DNA of 64,000 nucleotides from Streptomyces sp. ICC1 (lineage in GTDB: Bacteria; Actinomycetota; Actinomycetes; Streptomycetales; Streptomycetaceae), in NCBI RefSeq assembly GCF_003287935.1, contig NZ_CP030287.1, positions 8,207,270 through 8,271,269 on the forward strand, in the 5' to 3' direction. Made by a program: the position numbers and the translations under genes. Numbering within the stretch: the stretch's first letter is position 1; each line of letters begins with the position of its first letter. Shown in pieces: positions 43,395-52,027 of the stretch. Under the pieces are notes generated by a model, which worked only from the letters and a program-made list of their open reading frames with translations, did not search any database and was not told where the DNA came from.

Positions 43395-44717
43395 TCAGCC
43401 GATGTCGACCACCCGGGCCCACGCGGGCGGAGAGTCCGGGACGTAGTCGGGATTGTCCTCGTCCCAGGACTCGGAACCCCGGAAGAGGCCCACCACCGTG
43501 CGGCACGGCGGTCGGCTGTCCGGCCAGGGGGTCTGCCCGTCGGTCAGGACCACGATGACGTCGGGGCGCGGGCCGCTCCGCAGCGCCTTGGCGAAGCCCG
43601 CGCGCAGGTCCGTGCCACCACCGCCCAGGAGCGGGATCCCCTCGGCCCGGGCCAGCGGGTGCGCGATCCGGGCGGCGGCGTCGCACGGCACCACGGTGAT
43701 CAGGTCCCGGCGGCCGCCCACGGCACGGGAGATGGCGGCGACCTCGTGCAGGGCGCTGCCCAGCTCCGCGTCGCTGACCGACGCGGAGGTGTCGATGATC
43801 ACGCTGACGCGCGGCGGCCGGCGCCGGAGGCTCGGCAGGACCACGCCGGGCAGCCCGGCCGAGCGGCGCGACGGCCGCCCGTACGTGTAGTCCTCGCCCG
43901 CCCCCGAACCCGAGGTCGCCGAGCGCACCGCCGCCCCCAGCAGCTCCCGCCACGGCTGCGGCGGGTGGAAGGCCTCCTCCGCCCAGCGCCGCCATCCCTT
44001 GGGGGTGTCGCCCGGCCGGCCCCTGATGCCCTGCGCCACCCGGAAGCGGACCGCGTCCCGTTCCTGCGCGCTGAGGCCGTACGCGCCGTCCGGGCCCAGG
44101 TCCCACTCCCGGTCCAGGCCGTCGGCGCCGCTGCCGCAGTCCAGCCAGGCCAGGTGCTGGGTGTGCGGACCGAATCCGAACATGCGCAGGTAGTCCTCCA
44201 TGAGCTCCCCCTCGGGCAGCCCCACGTGCCTCGGGTCCACGGCGTCCGGGGGCCGGACCAGCCCGTCGCCGAACACGTCGTCGTTGATCTCGAAGTCCGC
44301 GGCGATGTTCATCCGCAGCCGTTCGCCCGGGCCGGTCAGCCCGCGGGCCCGGGCGACCCGGTCGCTGCGCCCGTGGTGGTCGCGCAGCAGGTGGGACACC
44401 TCGTGCACCCACACCCCGGCCAGTTCCTCCACCGGGGTGCGGTCGACGAACGCGGGGGAGACGTAGCACCGCCAGTGCCGGTCGACGCCCATCGTCGGCA
44501 CCCGCCGCGACTCCACGACGTGCAGGGCGAAGAGTGCGGTGGCCAGGTAGGGCCGGACCCGGACGGCGTGCAGGCGGGCGGTGAAGAGTTTGCCGAGGTC
44601 CAGCGCACCCGTCCCGTCCGGCGTTCCTGTCCCGTCCGGTGTCCCCGTCCCGTCCGGTGCCCCTGTCCCGTCCGGTGTCCCCGTCCGGTCCAGCGTCCCC
44701 GTCTCGTCCGGCATCAT
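43395..44717 (-). CDS. VWA-domain / DUF2201 metallopeptidase-like protein
   Basis: A 440-residue protein. After a (T/A)PDGTG decapeptide-like repeat (residues 5-38), the N-terminal region has VWVHEVSHLLRDHHGRSD, an HExxH zinc-peptidase-like motif. The C-terminal domain is VWA-like with MIDAS residues DTSASVSDAE, a Thr in GGGGTDLRAG and LTDGQTPWP. Together with the coupled MoxR ATPase it forms a MoxR-VWA chaperone pair. The ATG/stop region overlaps MoxR (44714-44717). Confidence 0.87.
   Translation of the reverse strand: MMPDETGTLDRTGTPDGTGAPDGTGTPDGTGTPDGTGALDLGKLFTARLHAVRVRPYLATALFALHVVESRRVPTMGVDRHWRCYVSPAFVDRTPVEELAGVWVHEVSHLLRDHHGRSDRVARARGLTGPGERLRMNIAADFEINDDVFGDGLVRPPDAVDPRHVGLPEGELMEDYLRMFGFGPHTQHLAWLDCGSGADGLDREWDLGPDGAYGLSAQERDAVRFRVAQGIRGRPGDTPKGWRRWAEEAFHPPQPWRELLGAAVRSATSGSGAGEDYTYGRPSRRSAGLPGVVLPSLRRRPPRVSVIIDTSASVSDAELGSALHEVAAISRAVGGRRDLITVVPCDAAARIAHPLARAEGIPLLGGGGTDLRAGFAKALRSGPRPDVIVVLTDGQTPWPDSRPPCRTVVGLFRGSESWDEDNPDYVPDSPPAWARVVDIG
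44605..44708. repeat. 18-bp coding tandem repeat
   Basis: About five and a half units of an 18-bp repeat (variants of CCCGTCCCGTCCGGTGTC) encode the (GTPDGT)n segment at the N-terminus of the VWA protein. Units differ at third positions. Copy number is probably variable between strains. Confidence 0.8.
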
Positions 44718-45910
44718 CGGCCGCCGTTCGCCGCGCCCGCCATGGACCGGGCCGCCACCCGGTCGGCGCGCCGGGACAGGGCCACGGCTCCGGAGAGCCG
44801 CTCGATCGACTCGGGGACGTCCCAGTCCTCGCGGCGCAGCGCGGCGAGCGTGGTCGCGGGGACGACCACCAGGTCGGGGGCCCCGGTCTCCATGGCCCGG
44901 GCCAGGATCGCCCACGCCGCCTCCCACCGGGACTTCTCCGGGCGTTTGCGGACCGCCGCCACCACGCCGTCGAGCACGGCCTGGCGCAGGTCCCCGCGCT
45001 CGGGCAGGACGGCGCTCGCTGGGTCGGCGAGCAGCACCTCGGGGTCCGGGAGGTCCATCCGGTCCAGGCCGGCCAGCAGTTCCAACCCCGGACCGTCGCC
45101 CACGGTGCCCCTGACCAGGAGGGAGAGGACCTCGCGGGAGGAGCCGGCCGCGGTGGCGAAGGCGATCAGGGACAGCGTCATCTCCCAGCTGCGGGGCGAC
45201 GGCCAGGGGCCGCCCCGGCGGGCCTCGCCGGTGGGGAGCCGGTGGACGAGCTCGGGGCGGGCGGTGAGGAGCCCGCACACCGCGCGGCGGGCGAAGGCCA
45301 CGGCTTGCGGCAACCTCGAAGGGTCGAGCAGCGGCAGGGTCGCCGTGGGCCAGGTCCCGCCGAGGCCGCGTACGACCACGTCGGGGTCGTGGGTCCACTG
45401 GAGGTGGACGAACCGGTTGGCCAGGGGCGGGCTCAGCTCCCAGCCGTCGGCCGCCGAGGACCGCGGATTGGCGGCGGCGACGATCCGTACCTCGGGCGGC
45501 AGCCGCAGGGCGCCGATCCGCCGTTCCAGTACGAGGCGGAGCAGGGCGGCCTGGACGGCCGGCGGCGCGGTGGACAGCTCGTCCAGGAACAGCAGTCCCC
45601 GGCCGGCCCGTACGAGGCGCACCGCCCAGTCCGGCGGTGCCATCGGGACGCCCTGCTCGGCGGGGTCGTCCCCGATGACGGGCAGGCCGGAGAAGTCGGA
45701 CGGCTCGTGCACGCTGGCGATCACCGTGGTCAACGGCAGGTCCAGGGAAGCGGCGAGCTGGGTCAGGGCCGCGGTCTTGCCGATGCCCGGCTCGCCCCAC
45801 AGGAGTACGGGCAGGTCCGCGGCCACGGCCAGGGTCAGGGCCTCCAACTGGGTGTCGGGGCGGGGTTCGGTGGTCGTGTCGCGCAGCAGGGCCAGCAGCC
45901 GGCCGGCCAC
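44714..45910 (-). CDS. MoxR-type AAA+ ATPase
   Basis: A 398-residue AAA+ protein: Walker A WGEPGIGKTAALTQ (about 38-51), Walker B GLLFLDELSTAPPAVQAALLRLVLERR (about 104-130), sensor 1 RIVAAANPRSSAADGWELSPPLANRF. MoxR ATPases act with VWA proteins to assemble metal centres or complexes. GTG 45910; the stop overlaps the VWA start, so the pair is coupled. Only about 50 bases upstream lie before a suspected junction, so its native upstream partner is not known. Confidence 0.9.
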   Translation of the reverse strand: MAGRLLALLRDTTTEPRPDTQLEALTLAVAADLPVLLWGEPGIGKTAALTQLAASLDLPLTTVIASVHEPSDFSGLPVIGDDPAEQGVPMAPPDWAVRLVRAGRGLLFLDELSTAPPAVQAALLRLVLERRIGALRLPPEVRIVAAANPRSSAADGWELSPPLANRFVHLQWTHDPDVVVRGLGGTWPTATLPLLDPSRLPQAVAFARRAVCGLLTARPELVHRLPTGEARRGGPWPSPRSWEMTLSLIAFATAAGSSREVLSLLVRGTVGDGPGLELLAGLDRMDLPDPEVLLADPASAVLPERGDLRQAVLDGVVAAVRKRPEKSRWEAAWAILARAMETGAPDLVVVPATTLAALRREDWDVPESIERLSGAVALSRRADRVAARSMAGAANGGR

Positions 45911-45964
45911 CTGGAGCCGGGAGGGGGCGGCGGTGTGTGAGGCCTCGGTGGTGTCCGGGGAGGG

Positions 45965-46242
45965 TCAGATGGGAAAAGGGGAGAGGGGCCGACACCGTGG
46001 AGGCCTTCGCGGCCGGCTCCGAGGCGCCCTCGGGGGTCATGGTGATGTCGGCGAAGGCCATCCGCTTGCCGAGTTTGGTGATCCGCACGTCGACCAGCCC
46101 GTCGGCGCCGACCACCGGCCGCGGGAAGCTGGTGGGCTGCTGGACGGTGGTCATCGGGCCGTAGGCCCCGCGCGCGGCGGAGACCGCGATGACGGTGTCG
46201 GTGTCGGTCTCAGGAGCGGCCGCGGGCCCGGGCCGGTCTCCG
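45965..46242 (-). pseudogene. PaaI-type thioesterase fragment
   Basis: The segment TVIAVSAARGAYGPMTTVQQPTSFPRPVVGADGLVDVRITKLGKRMAFADITMTPEGASEPAAKASTVSA resembles the second half of a hotdog-fold acyl-CoA thioesterase. The N-terminal half, with the catalytic Asp/His region, is absent. The 3' end runs into sequence resembling a degraded Nextera Read 1 adapter (45953-45985). It is bounded by complete genes on both sides and is probably an assembly fragment. Confidence 0.55.
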
Positions 46243-47184
46243 TCAGCGTGCCGCCGCGACGGCCGTGGCCGGGCCGACGCCGGTGAGGGACTCCGCCCGC
46301 GCCCAGAGCCGGGCATTGGCCGCGGGGTCCAGGGCGCCGCGGGTGATGCGGGCCTCGGCGCTGGGGCCGACCAGCCCGAACCGGCCGCCCGGGCCGTAGT
46401 AGCCGCCGGCCGCCGCGTCCGGGCTGGTGGCGGCGTGGAGCAGCGGCTCCGTGCCGGGTCCGACCTCCTGCTTCGGGAGGAGGTCCACCGCGCTGACGAT
46501 CCGGTGCCCGAGCGAGGGCCGGCCGGTGAGCAGGCTCGCTCCGGCGGTCTGCAGGTTGGTCTTGGTGTAGCCGGGGTGCGCGGCGGTGCTGCGCAGCGGC
46601 CAGCCGTGCTCGGCGGCGAGGACGGCCAGGTGCCGGGCCATCATCAGGTCGGCCAGTTTGGACTGCGCGTACGAGCGCATGGGACTGTAGCGCCGCCGCT
46701 CCCACTGCAGGTCGGCGAAGTCGATCCGGCCGAAGTTCGCCGTGCCGCTGCTCATCGTGGCCACGCGCGGGGCGGGGGCCGCGAGCAGGGCGGGCAGCAG
46801 CCGCACGGTCAGGGCGAGCGGGCCGAGGAAGTTGCTGCCGAACTGGAGCTCGAAGCCGTCGGACGTGGTCATCCGGGTGGGCGGGGCCATCACCCCGGCG
46901 TTGTTCACGAGCAGGTCGAGCGGGGTGCCGTCGGCGAGGATCCCGTCGGCGAAGGCCTCGACCGAGGCGAGGTCGGCCAGGTCGACGCGGCGCACCTCGA
47001 CCCGGGCGCCGGGGTGGCGGGCCAGGATCTCGGCGCGGGCCCCGTCGCCCTTGGCGGGCGTACGGACGGCCAGCACCACGCGGGCTCCGGCCTCGGCGAG
47101 GCGGCGGGCGGCCTCCTTGCCCGTACCGCTGTTGGAGCCGGTCACGACGGCGAACTTTCCGGACTGGTCGGGGACGGCGTACAT
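46243..47184 (-). CDS. Short-chain dehydrogenase/reductase
   Basis: A 313-residue SDR of the retinol-dehydrogenase-like group. Cofactor motif [29 protein letters not shown] (about 13-41), NNAG at about 93, catalytic Ser in [11 protein letters not shown], Tyr/Lys in [16 protein letters not shown]. The N-terminal Arg after strand 2 favours NADP(H). ATG 47184 follows GAGGAGCC. It is divergent from a TetR gene with three shared operators in between, so it is likely that regulator's target. Confidence 0.9.
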   Translation of the reverse strand: MYAVPDQSGKFAVVTGSNSGTGKEAARRLAEAGARVVLAVRTPAKGDGARAEILARHPGARVEVRRVDLADLASVEAFADGILADGTPLDLLVNNAGVMAPPTRMTTSDGFELQFGSNFLGPLALTVRLLPALLAAPAPRVATMSSGTANFGRIDFADLQWERRRYSPMRSYAQSKLADLMMARHLAVLAAEHGWPLRSTAAHPGYTKTNLQTAGASLLTGRPSLGHRIVSAVDLLPKQEVGPGTEPLLHAATSPDAAAGGYYGPGGRFGLVGPSAEARITRGALDPAANARLWARAESLTGVGPATAVAAAR

Positions 47185-47276
47185 GGCGGGCTCCTCGAAG
47201 GCGGAAGTGGGTGGGGGACGGGCCGACGGGCCGGACGGGTGGATCCGTAGGCTCGTGGATCCCGGATCCCGATAAG

Positions 47277-47346
47277 AGACCGGCGGTCTGCCATCCCTCT
47301 CCGAAGCTAGCAGACCGCCGGTCTGATAACAACAGACCGCGGGTCT
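47277..47346. promoter_or_regulatory. Three AGACCG-CGGTCT operators for TetR
   Basis: Three 13-bp inverted repeats occur between the divergent SDR and TetR genes: AGACCGGCGGTCT (47277-47289), AGACCGCCGGTCT (47312-47324) and AGACCGCGGGTCT (47334-47346, one mismatch). Spacings are 35 and 22 bp. The last lies 23 bases from the TetR start codon, placed for autorepression; the first two face the SDR promoter. Confidence 0.8.
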
Positions 47347-47368
47347 CTACGCTCTGTAAGCTGTCGTC

Positions 47369-48106
47369 GTGACCACGCCCACGAATTTCCAGCGCGCCCG
47401 CAGCGAGGAGCAGCGCGCCGCCCGCCGGCGGACCATCCTCGACGCCGCCGCCGCCATGCTCACGGAAATGCCGGTCGCTCAGGTCACCCTGAACGAGCTC
47501 GCCAGGCGGGCCGGGCTGGCCAAGTCCAACGTGCTGCGCTACTTCGAGTCCCGCGAGGACGTTCTGCTCGAACTGCTCGACGGCGCCACCCGCGAACTGC
47601 TCGCCCACCTCGACGGCGCGCTCGCCGAGGCCGTCGACAGCGCCCCGCCCGCCGAGCGGCCCGACCGGCTCGCGGCGTGCCTGGCGCGGGCGCTCGTCGA
47701 ACGGCCCGTCCTGTGCGACCTGATCAGCGCCCAGGCCGCCGTCCTGGAGCGCAACGTCTCCCCGCAGGTCGCCGCCCAGTACAAGCGGGCCGCCATCGCC
47801 AACGCCACCGCGCTGGCCGAGCGGGTCGCCGCGCACCTGCCGGAGCTGGGCACGGCCGACTCCTTCCGCTTCGTCGCCGGGACGGTCATGGTCACCGGGG
47901 CCGTCTGGGCCCACGCCCATCCCTCGGCCGCCATGCTCGCCGCCTACGAGGCCGACCCCGCGCTCGCGGTGCTGCGCCTCGACTTCGGCGCCACGCTGCG
48001 CGAGACGCTGGAGGTCCTGCTGTCCGGGCTGCTGGCGCGCGCGCAGCGCGCGGCTCTGGGATCGTTGACGGCGGGGGACGATTCCGCCCGGCGCGACAGG
48101 GCATAG
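47369..48106 (+). CDS. TetR/AcrR family transcriptional regulator
   Basis: A 245-residue repressor. HTH at about 40-66 (MPVAQVTLNELARRAGLAKSNVLRYFESREDVLLELLDGATREL), then a ligand domain with VTGAVWAHAHPSAAMLAAYEADPALAVLRLDFGATLRETLEVLLSGLLARA. GTG 47369. It probably binds the three AGACCG palindromes just upstream and controls itself and the SDR. Confidence 0.9.
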   Translation: MTTPTNFQRARSEEQRAARRRTILDAAAAMLTEMPVAQVTLNELARRAGLAKSNVLRYFESREDVLLELLDGATRELLAHLDGALAEAVDSAPPAERPDRLAACLARALVERPVLCDLISAQAAVLERNVSPQVAAQYKRAAIANATALAERVAAHLPELGTADSFRFVAGTVMVTGAVWAHAHPSAAMLAAYEADPALAVLRLDFGATLRETLEVLLSGLLARAQRAALGSLTAGDDSARRDRA

Positions 48107-48151
48107 GACACGACAGCGCAGCATGGGACGCGACAGCGCAGAGGAGCGGTC

Positions 48152-48607
48152 ATGTCCGGACAGTTCGAGGCGAGCGTCGAGATCGACCGCCCCGCCGAAG
48201 AGGTCTTCGCGTACCTCGCGGACGGGCGCAACGACCCGGAGTTCAGTCCGCGAGTCCAGCGGATCACCCGGATACCGGACGGCCCGACGGCCGTCGGCAC
48301 GGTCTTCCGCAGCACCGTGAAGGACGCGGGGATGAAGACGGGCCGCGAGTTCGCCATCACCGTGCTCGACGCGCCGCGGCAGATCCGGTGGGCGGAGATG
48401 AGCAAGAACCTGGTCACCGCGGAAGGCGGCTACGACCTGGAGGAGCTCCCCGGCGGCCGCACCCGGGTCCGCATCTTCAACACCCTCACGGGCCACGGGT
48501 TCGGCAGACTCCTGGTCGGCCTGGCCCTGAGCGCGGCGCGCAAGGACGCCCCCGGCTTCGGCCGCCGCATCAAGGCGGCGGTGGAGGCGTCCCCGCGCAC
48601 GAGCTGA
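48152..48607 (+). CDS. SRPBCC family (START-like) protein
   Basis: A 151-residue Bet v1-like fold: GQFEASVEIDRPAEEVFAYLADGRNDPEFSPRVQRITRIPDGPTAVGTVFRSTVK, ending with the long C-terminal helix (RLLVGLALSAARKDAPGFGRRIKAAVEAS). Binds a hydrophobic ligand or acts as a polyketide cyclase-like protein. AGAGGAG precedes ATG 48152; a 16-base direct repeat (GACRCGACAGCGCAG) lies just upstream. It may be co-transcribed with the TetR gene. Confidence 0.85.
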   Translation: MSGQFEASVEIDRPAEEVFAYLADGRNDPEFSPRVQRITRIPDGPTAVGTVFRSTVKDAGMKTGREFAITVLDAPRQIRWAEMSKNLVTAEGGYDLEELPGGRTRVRIFNTLTGHGFGRLLVGLALSAARKDAPGFGRRIKAAVEASPRTS

Positions 48608-48610
48608 AGG

Positions 48611-48691
48611 CAGGTCCGGTTCGGAACCGGCTCGGAACCGGATCAGAGCCGGATCAGAGCCGGATCAGAGCCGGATCAGAACCGGTTCGGT
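48611..48691. repeat. Tandem CCGGATCAGAG repeat at convergent gene ends
   Basis: Four to five 11-12 bp units (CCGGATCAGAG variants) flanked by GGAACCGG elements fill the gap between the SRPBCC gene and the convergent peptidase and run into the peptidase 3' end. AACCGGTT-type half palindromes may form hairpins and terminate both transcripts. Confidence 0.7.
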
Positions 48692-50304
48692 CCCGAGGGC
48701 GGGAACGGCAGCGGCTTCGGCGGCGCCGCGTCGGGTCCGGGCCGCAGGGGTGAAGTGCCGGGAACCGTCCGGCAGTTCACGTCCTTGGCCGGCAGCTTGC
48801 CCGTGACCAGATAGGCGGTGACCGGCGCGGTGGCGCAGGAGTTGGGGTCCGCCAGGTACACACCGTGGCCCTCACCGCCCAGCGCCAGCACCATCCGCGA
48901 CCCCCTCAGCGCCTCGTGCAGGCCCCGGCCGCTGACCAGCGGGGTCTGTGAGTCCCACTCGTTCTGCACGGTCAGCACGGCGGCCCGCTTCTTCATCGGC
49001 GTCGCCGGCTCGAGCGGCCGCTGCCAGAAGGCGCACGGCTTGATGTTCGAGGCGAAGTCCCCGTAGAGCGGGTACGCGGCCTTGTCGCGGACCGCGTCGC
49101 GCCGGTAGCGCTCGGGGTCGCGCGGCCAGGAGTCCGTGTCCCCGCACACCACGCTCCAGAAGACGGCGATGCCGTTGTCGGCGGCCGGCTCGGCCGTGGC
49201 GGGCTTGCCGGCGGCCGGCCGGGCGGGCGCGGCCTTCCCGGAGAGCGCCCGCTTCATGTCGAAGTCCGGGCCGAGGGCGCCCGACGCGCTGCCCGGCTTC
49301 CCCTCGGCGGCTTCCTTCAGCGCCGCCACCAGCGGTGTGGCCTCCGCGGGGTAGAAGAACAGCGCGCGCGCCGCCCGGATGTCGTCGCCGCCGATCTTCT
49401 GCCCCTGGAAGTCGATCGGCTCCCGCTCGGCGCGCGCCACCAGGTCCCAGAAGGTCTTGGACACCGCTGCCGGGCTGTCGCCGAGGTGGTACTGGTCCGC
49501 GCGCTCCGCCGCCCACCGCGTCCACCGCTTGAAGGCCGGCTCGGCCTCCGTCGCCCACACCCGGATCATGTCGCGCCAGATCAAGTCCGGGTCGACCCCG
49601 CTGTCGAGCACGAACCGGTCGGTGCGGTCCGGGAACAACTGCGTGTACACCGAGCCGAGGTAGGTCCCGTACGAGTACCCCAGGTAGGAGATCTTCCGCT
49701 CGCCCAGCACCGCGCGGATCGTGTCCATGTCGCGCGCGGTGTTGCGGGTGGTGATGTACGGGAGCACGGAGCCGGCCTTCTCCCGGCACTTGTCGGCGAC
49801 GGTACGGGCCCACGCCACGTCGGAGGGGAAGGTCTCGGGCCGGTACGCCCGGTCGAAGTTCTGCTCGGCGTCGGTCAGTCCGCAGCTGACCGGGCTGCTG
49901 GCGCCGACCCCTCGCGGGTCGAAGCCGATCAGGTCGTACCGCTCGCCCACCTCGCGCGGCAGCGCCTCCCCGAGGCTCAGCGGGAGGTCGAGCCCGCTGC
50001 CGCCCGGCCCGCCCGGGTTCATCAGCAGGACCCCGTGCCGCTTCGCCGGATTGGTGCTGCGCACCCGGGATATGGCGAGGTCGATCGTGCGGCCCTCGGG
50101 GCGCCGGTAGTCGAGCGGCACCTTGAGGGTGGCGCATTCGTACGAGGCGGGCTGGTCGGCGCTGCACCGGTGCCAGGCGGGCTTTTGCCGCAGGTACTCG
50201 GCGTCGGCGGGCGCGGCGGAGGCCTGGGCGGCCGCGAGCAGCGGCACGGAGCTCGCGAGGAGCCCGGCGGCGGCCACGAGGGAAGCCAGTCGTTTCTTGC
50301 GCAC
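48676..50304 (-). CDS. Secreted S33 tripeptidyl aminopeptidase-like hydrolase
   Basis: A 542-residue exported hydrolase. Signal peptide VRKKRLASLVAAAGLLASSVPLLAAAQASAAPA (1-33); oxyanion segment LLMNPGGPGGSGLDLP; YDLIGFDPRGVGASSPV; nucleophile elbow LGYSYGTYLGSVY (Ser near 188); late segment LTVQNEWDSQTPLVSGRGLHEAL (catalytic Asp) and GGEGHGVYL (His). This is the Streptomyces tripeptidyl aminopeptidase/SlpD-SlpE type that trims tripeptides outside the cell. GTG 50304 follows AAAGGAAC. The 3' end is altered by a tandem repeat. Confidence 0.9.
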   Translation of the reverse strand: MRKKRLASLVAAAGLLASSVPLLAAAQASAAPADAEYLRQKPAWHRCSADQPASYECATLKVPLDYRRPEGRTIDLAISRVRSTNPAKRHGVLLMNPGGPGGSGLDLPLSLGEALPREVGERYDLIGFDPRGVGASSPVSCGLTDAEQNFDRAYRPETFPSDVAWARTVADKCREKAGSVLPYITTRNTARDMDTIRAVLGERKISYLGYSYGTYLGSVYTQLFPDRTDRFVLDSGVDPDLIWRDMIRVWATEAEPAFKRWTRWAAERADQYHLGDSPAAVSKTFWDLVARAEREPIDFQGQKIGGDDIRAARALFFYPAEATPLVAALKEAAEGKPGSASGALGPDFDMKRALSGKAAPARPAAGKPATAEPAADNGIAVFWSVVCGDTDSWPRDPERYRRDAVRDKAAYPLYGDFASNIKPCAFWQRPLEPATPMKKRAAVLTVQNEWDSQTPLVSGRGLHEALRGSRMVLALGGEGHGVYLADPNSCATAPVTAYLVTGKLPAKDVNCRTVPGTSPLRPGPDAAPPKPLPFPPSGPNRF

Positions 50305-50658
50305 GGGGGCCGTTCCTTTCGGGAGGGCGGTTGTCGCTCCACCCTGGGGCACGCGGCGGCCCGGGCGAATCCCTCCGTGGTGTGGGTCGCCCTCGTTCTC
50401 GCGAATGACCGGAATTCCGGACAATCGGCCGACACGCCGGTGGTTTTGTCCCTCCGTCAGCCAGGGGAGGAGCCGTCACCGGGCAGTCGGGCGTGCGGCA
50501 CCGTAGCAGCCATCCGAGGTGTTGCCCGGATGTTTGTCCAGTCGTGATGGGGCTTCAGGAAGGGGGTCCGGTCGGGCATTAGCGTCCCTTGGCACCCGGG
50601 GGTCCGGTGGAGCGGCGCGCGGCCGCTCCCGGGCCGCGCCGGGAGCAAAGGAGGCACA

Positions 50659-51636
50659 GTGCTGTCGATCCGCCGGTCGAGCGTCGCAGGAATGTCGGTC
50701 GCCTCGCGCCACGTGATGGGGACGGGCATCGTCATCGGCGCCCTCGCCCTCACGCTGATCGCGCTGCTGATCCCGGTGCGGAGTTTCGGCGGGAGAGCCG
50801 TGGCGGCCGCCCCGGCCCCCGCCCTGGCCGCGGACGACGACGGAGCCGGGGTCATGAGCACCGGCTTCGGGCCGCTCACCCCGCAGGACCGCGACTTCGT
50901 CCGCAAGGTCCGCCTCGCCGGGCTGTGGGAGCTGCCCGCGGGCCGCCAGGCCCAGGAGCGGGGAACCCGCCAGTCCGTGCGGACGGCGGGGGAGCACCTC
51001 GTGGAGGGGCACGCCGAACTGGACCGGCGGGTCCTGGAGGTGGGCCAGGCCCTCGGAGTCGAGCTGCCCGACCGGCCGAGCCCCCAGCAGCAGGCCTGGC
51101 TCGACCAGTTGGACCGGGCCGGGGGAGCCACGTACGAGCGGCTGTTCATCCAGCTGCTGCGCCGGGCGCACGGAAAGGTGTTCACACTCGTCGCCCAAGT
51201 GCGGGCGCAGACCCGCAACTCCATGGTCCGAGAGCTCGCCACGGACGCCAACGCCACGGTCCTGGACCACATCTCGGTCCTAGAGGCCAGCGGGTTGGTG
51301 GACTTCGACGGCTTGGCGGACACGGTGCCCGCTCCCGGCTCCCCCGGCTCCCCGGCCCCGTCCCCCGCGACCAACCCGTCCGCGTCCGGTGACGTCGCGG
51401 GCGCCGCGGCCCGGACGGCCCCGGGCGCGATCTCCAGGCGCCCGTACCCTCCGATCCGCGCGGGCGGCTCCCGCCCGCCGGCCCGGACCGCCTCCGGGGG
51501 GTGGCCGACTGCCCGGCCGACCACCGCCGCCGGGGTACGGGGGCGGGGTGGGGCCCGGCCCGCCACGGAAACCTCGTCGAAGGGGCGGGCGGGCTCCAGC
51601 CCTGCCCGGGGCGTCGGCGGCGTCAGTGTTGTATAA
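50659..51636 (+). CDS. DUF4142 exported protein, C-terminus probably chimeric
   Basis: A 325-residue frame. A membrane signal anchor (HVMGTGIVIGALALTLIALLIPV) is followed by the DUF4142 helical domain: LTPQDRDFVRKVRLAGLWELPAGRQAQERGTRQSVRTAGEHLVEGHAELDRRVLEVGQALGVELPDRPSPQQQAWLDQL...ERLFIQLLRRAHGKVFTLVAQVRAQTRNSMVRELATDANATVLDHISVLEASGLVDF. AAGGAGG precedes GTG 50659. After about residue 225 the sequence becomes Pro/Gly/Arg-rich and its last codons are Nextera Read 1 adapter, so the natural C-terminus is lost. Confidence 0.8.
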   Translation: MLSIRRSSVAGMSVASRHVMGTGIVIGALALTLIALLIPVRSFGGRAVAAAPAPALAADDDGAGVMSTGFGPLTPQDRDFVRKVRLAGLWELPAGRQAQERGTRQSVRTAGEHLVEGHAELDRRVLEVGQALGVELPDRPSPQQQAWLDQLDRAGGATYERLFIQLLRRAHGKVFTLVAQVRAQTRNSMVRELATDANATVLDHISVLEASGLVDFDGLADTVPAPGSPGSPAPSPATNPSASGDVAGAAARTAPGAISRRPYPPIRAGGSRPPARTASGGWPTARPTTAAGVRGRGGARPATETSSKGRAGSSPARGVGGVSVV

Positions 51637-51643
51637 GGGGGAG
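51611..51643 (+). other. Nextera Read 1 transposase adapter remnant
   Basis: Aligned base for base, 25 of 33 positions match the Nextera Read 1 adapter, including the uninterrupted blocks CGTCGGC (51612-51618), GCGTCAG (51620-51626) and TGTATAAG (51630-51637). It lies where the DUF4142 frame and a minus-strand reading frame both break off, so it marks an artificial join. Confidence 0.85.
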
Positions 51644-51754
51644 GGCCTTGACCGAACCCGCGGCCGAGACCCCGGCCGGGGCCGTGAGGTCGAGTGCCGC
51701 CTCCGGGTCCGGTAGGGGGAGGGCCGCCGGAGCGGTGGCGGTGGGGCGCTTCAT
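51644..51754 (-). CDS. Truncated 5' end of an unidentified gene
   Basis: A good ribosome site (GGGAGG, ten bases upstream) precedes ATG 51754 and an open frame MKRPTATAPAALPLPDPEAALDLTAPAGVSAAGSVKA that runs into the adapter at 51643. It looks like the first 37 residues of a minus-strand gene whose remainder was replaced at the junction. No family can be assigned from this piece. Confidence 0.35.
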
Positions 51755-51883
51755 TCCGGGGCCTCCCTGGCGCGGTGACGCGTACGTCCGCTCGGTCCGT
51801 CCGGTCGAAACGGGGAGCAGGCCCCCGGTTCGTGGGGACTCTCGTTCAAACGGGGAAGGGGTCCCCGGTTATTTCACCCTCCC

Positions 51884-51901
51884 GTGTGACCTGGGTCACA
51901 C
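51884..51901. promoter_or_regulatory. CRP-like palindrome upstream of M6 protease gene
   Basis: GTGTGACC-TG-GGTCACAC is a perfect 18-bp inverted repeat and contains the classical TGTGA-N6-TCACA pattern of CRP/FNR-family sites. It lies 127 bases before the metalloprotease ATG. Streptomyces Crp recognises a related GTG-N-C...G-N-CAC sequence. Confidence 0.55.
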
Positions 51902-52027
51902 CACAGCAGCCCCTCCGGTCCCGTTTGGCCTCTCCCGGCGCGCGGGCACGCCCGGGCCGTCGGAGGGTGATCGCACAGAGCGCAGTCCGGACCCGGCCGG
52001 CTGCCGCGGACCCGAAGGCCGATCTCC

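Noticed and set aside
44605..44708. CRISPR-like repeat array
   Set aside because: The 18-bp units have no spacers and encode a (GTPDGT)n protein segment in frame.
47268..47282. GATAAGAGAC as another mosaic-end remnant
   Set aside because: Only about ten bases match and they overlap a natural TetR operator in an intact divergent promoter region.
48611..48691. CRISPR or origin-like iterons
   Set aside because: Units are 11-12 bp and contiguous without spacers; a slippage repeat or terminator fits better.
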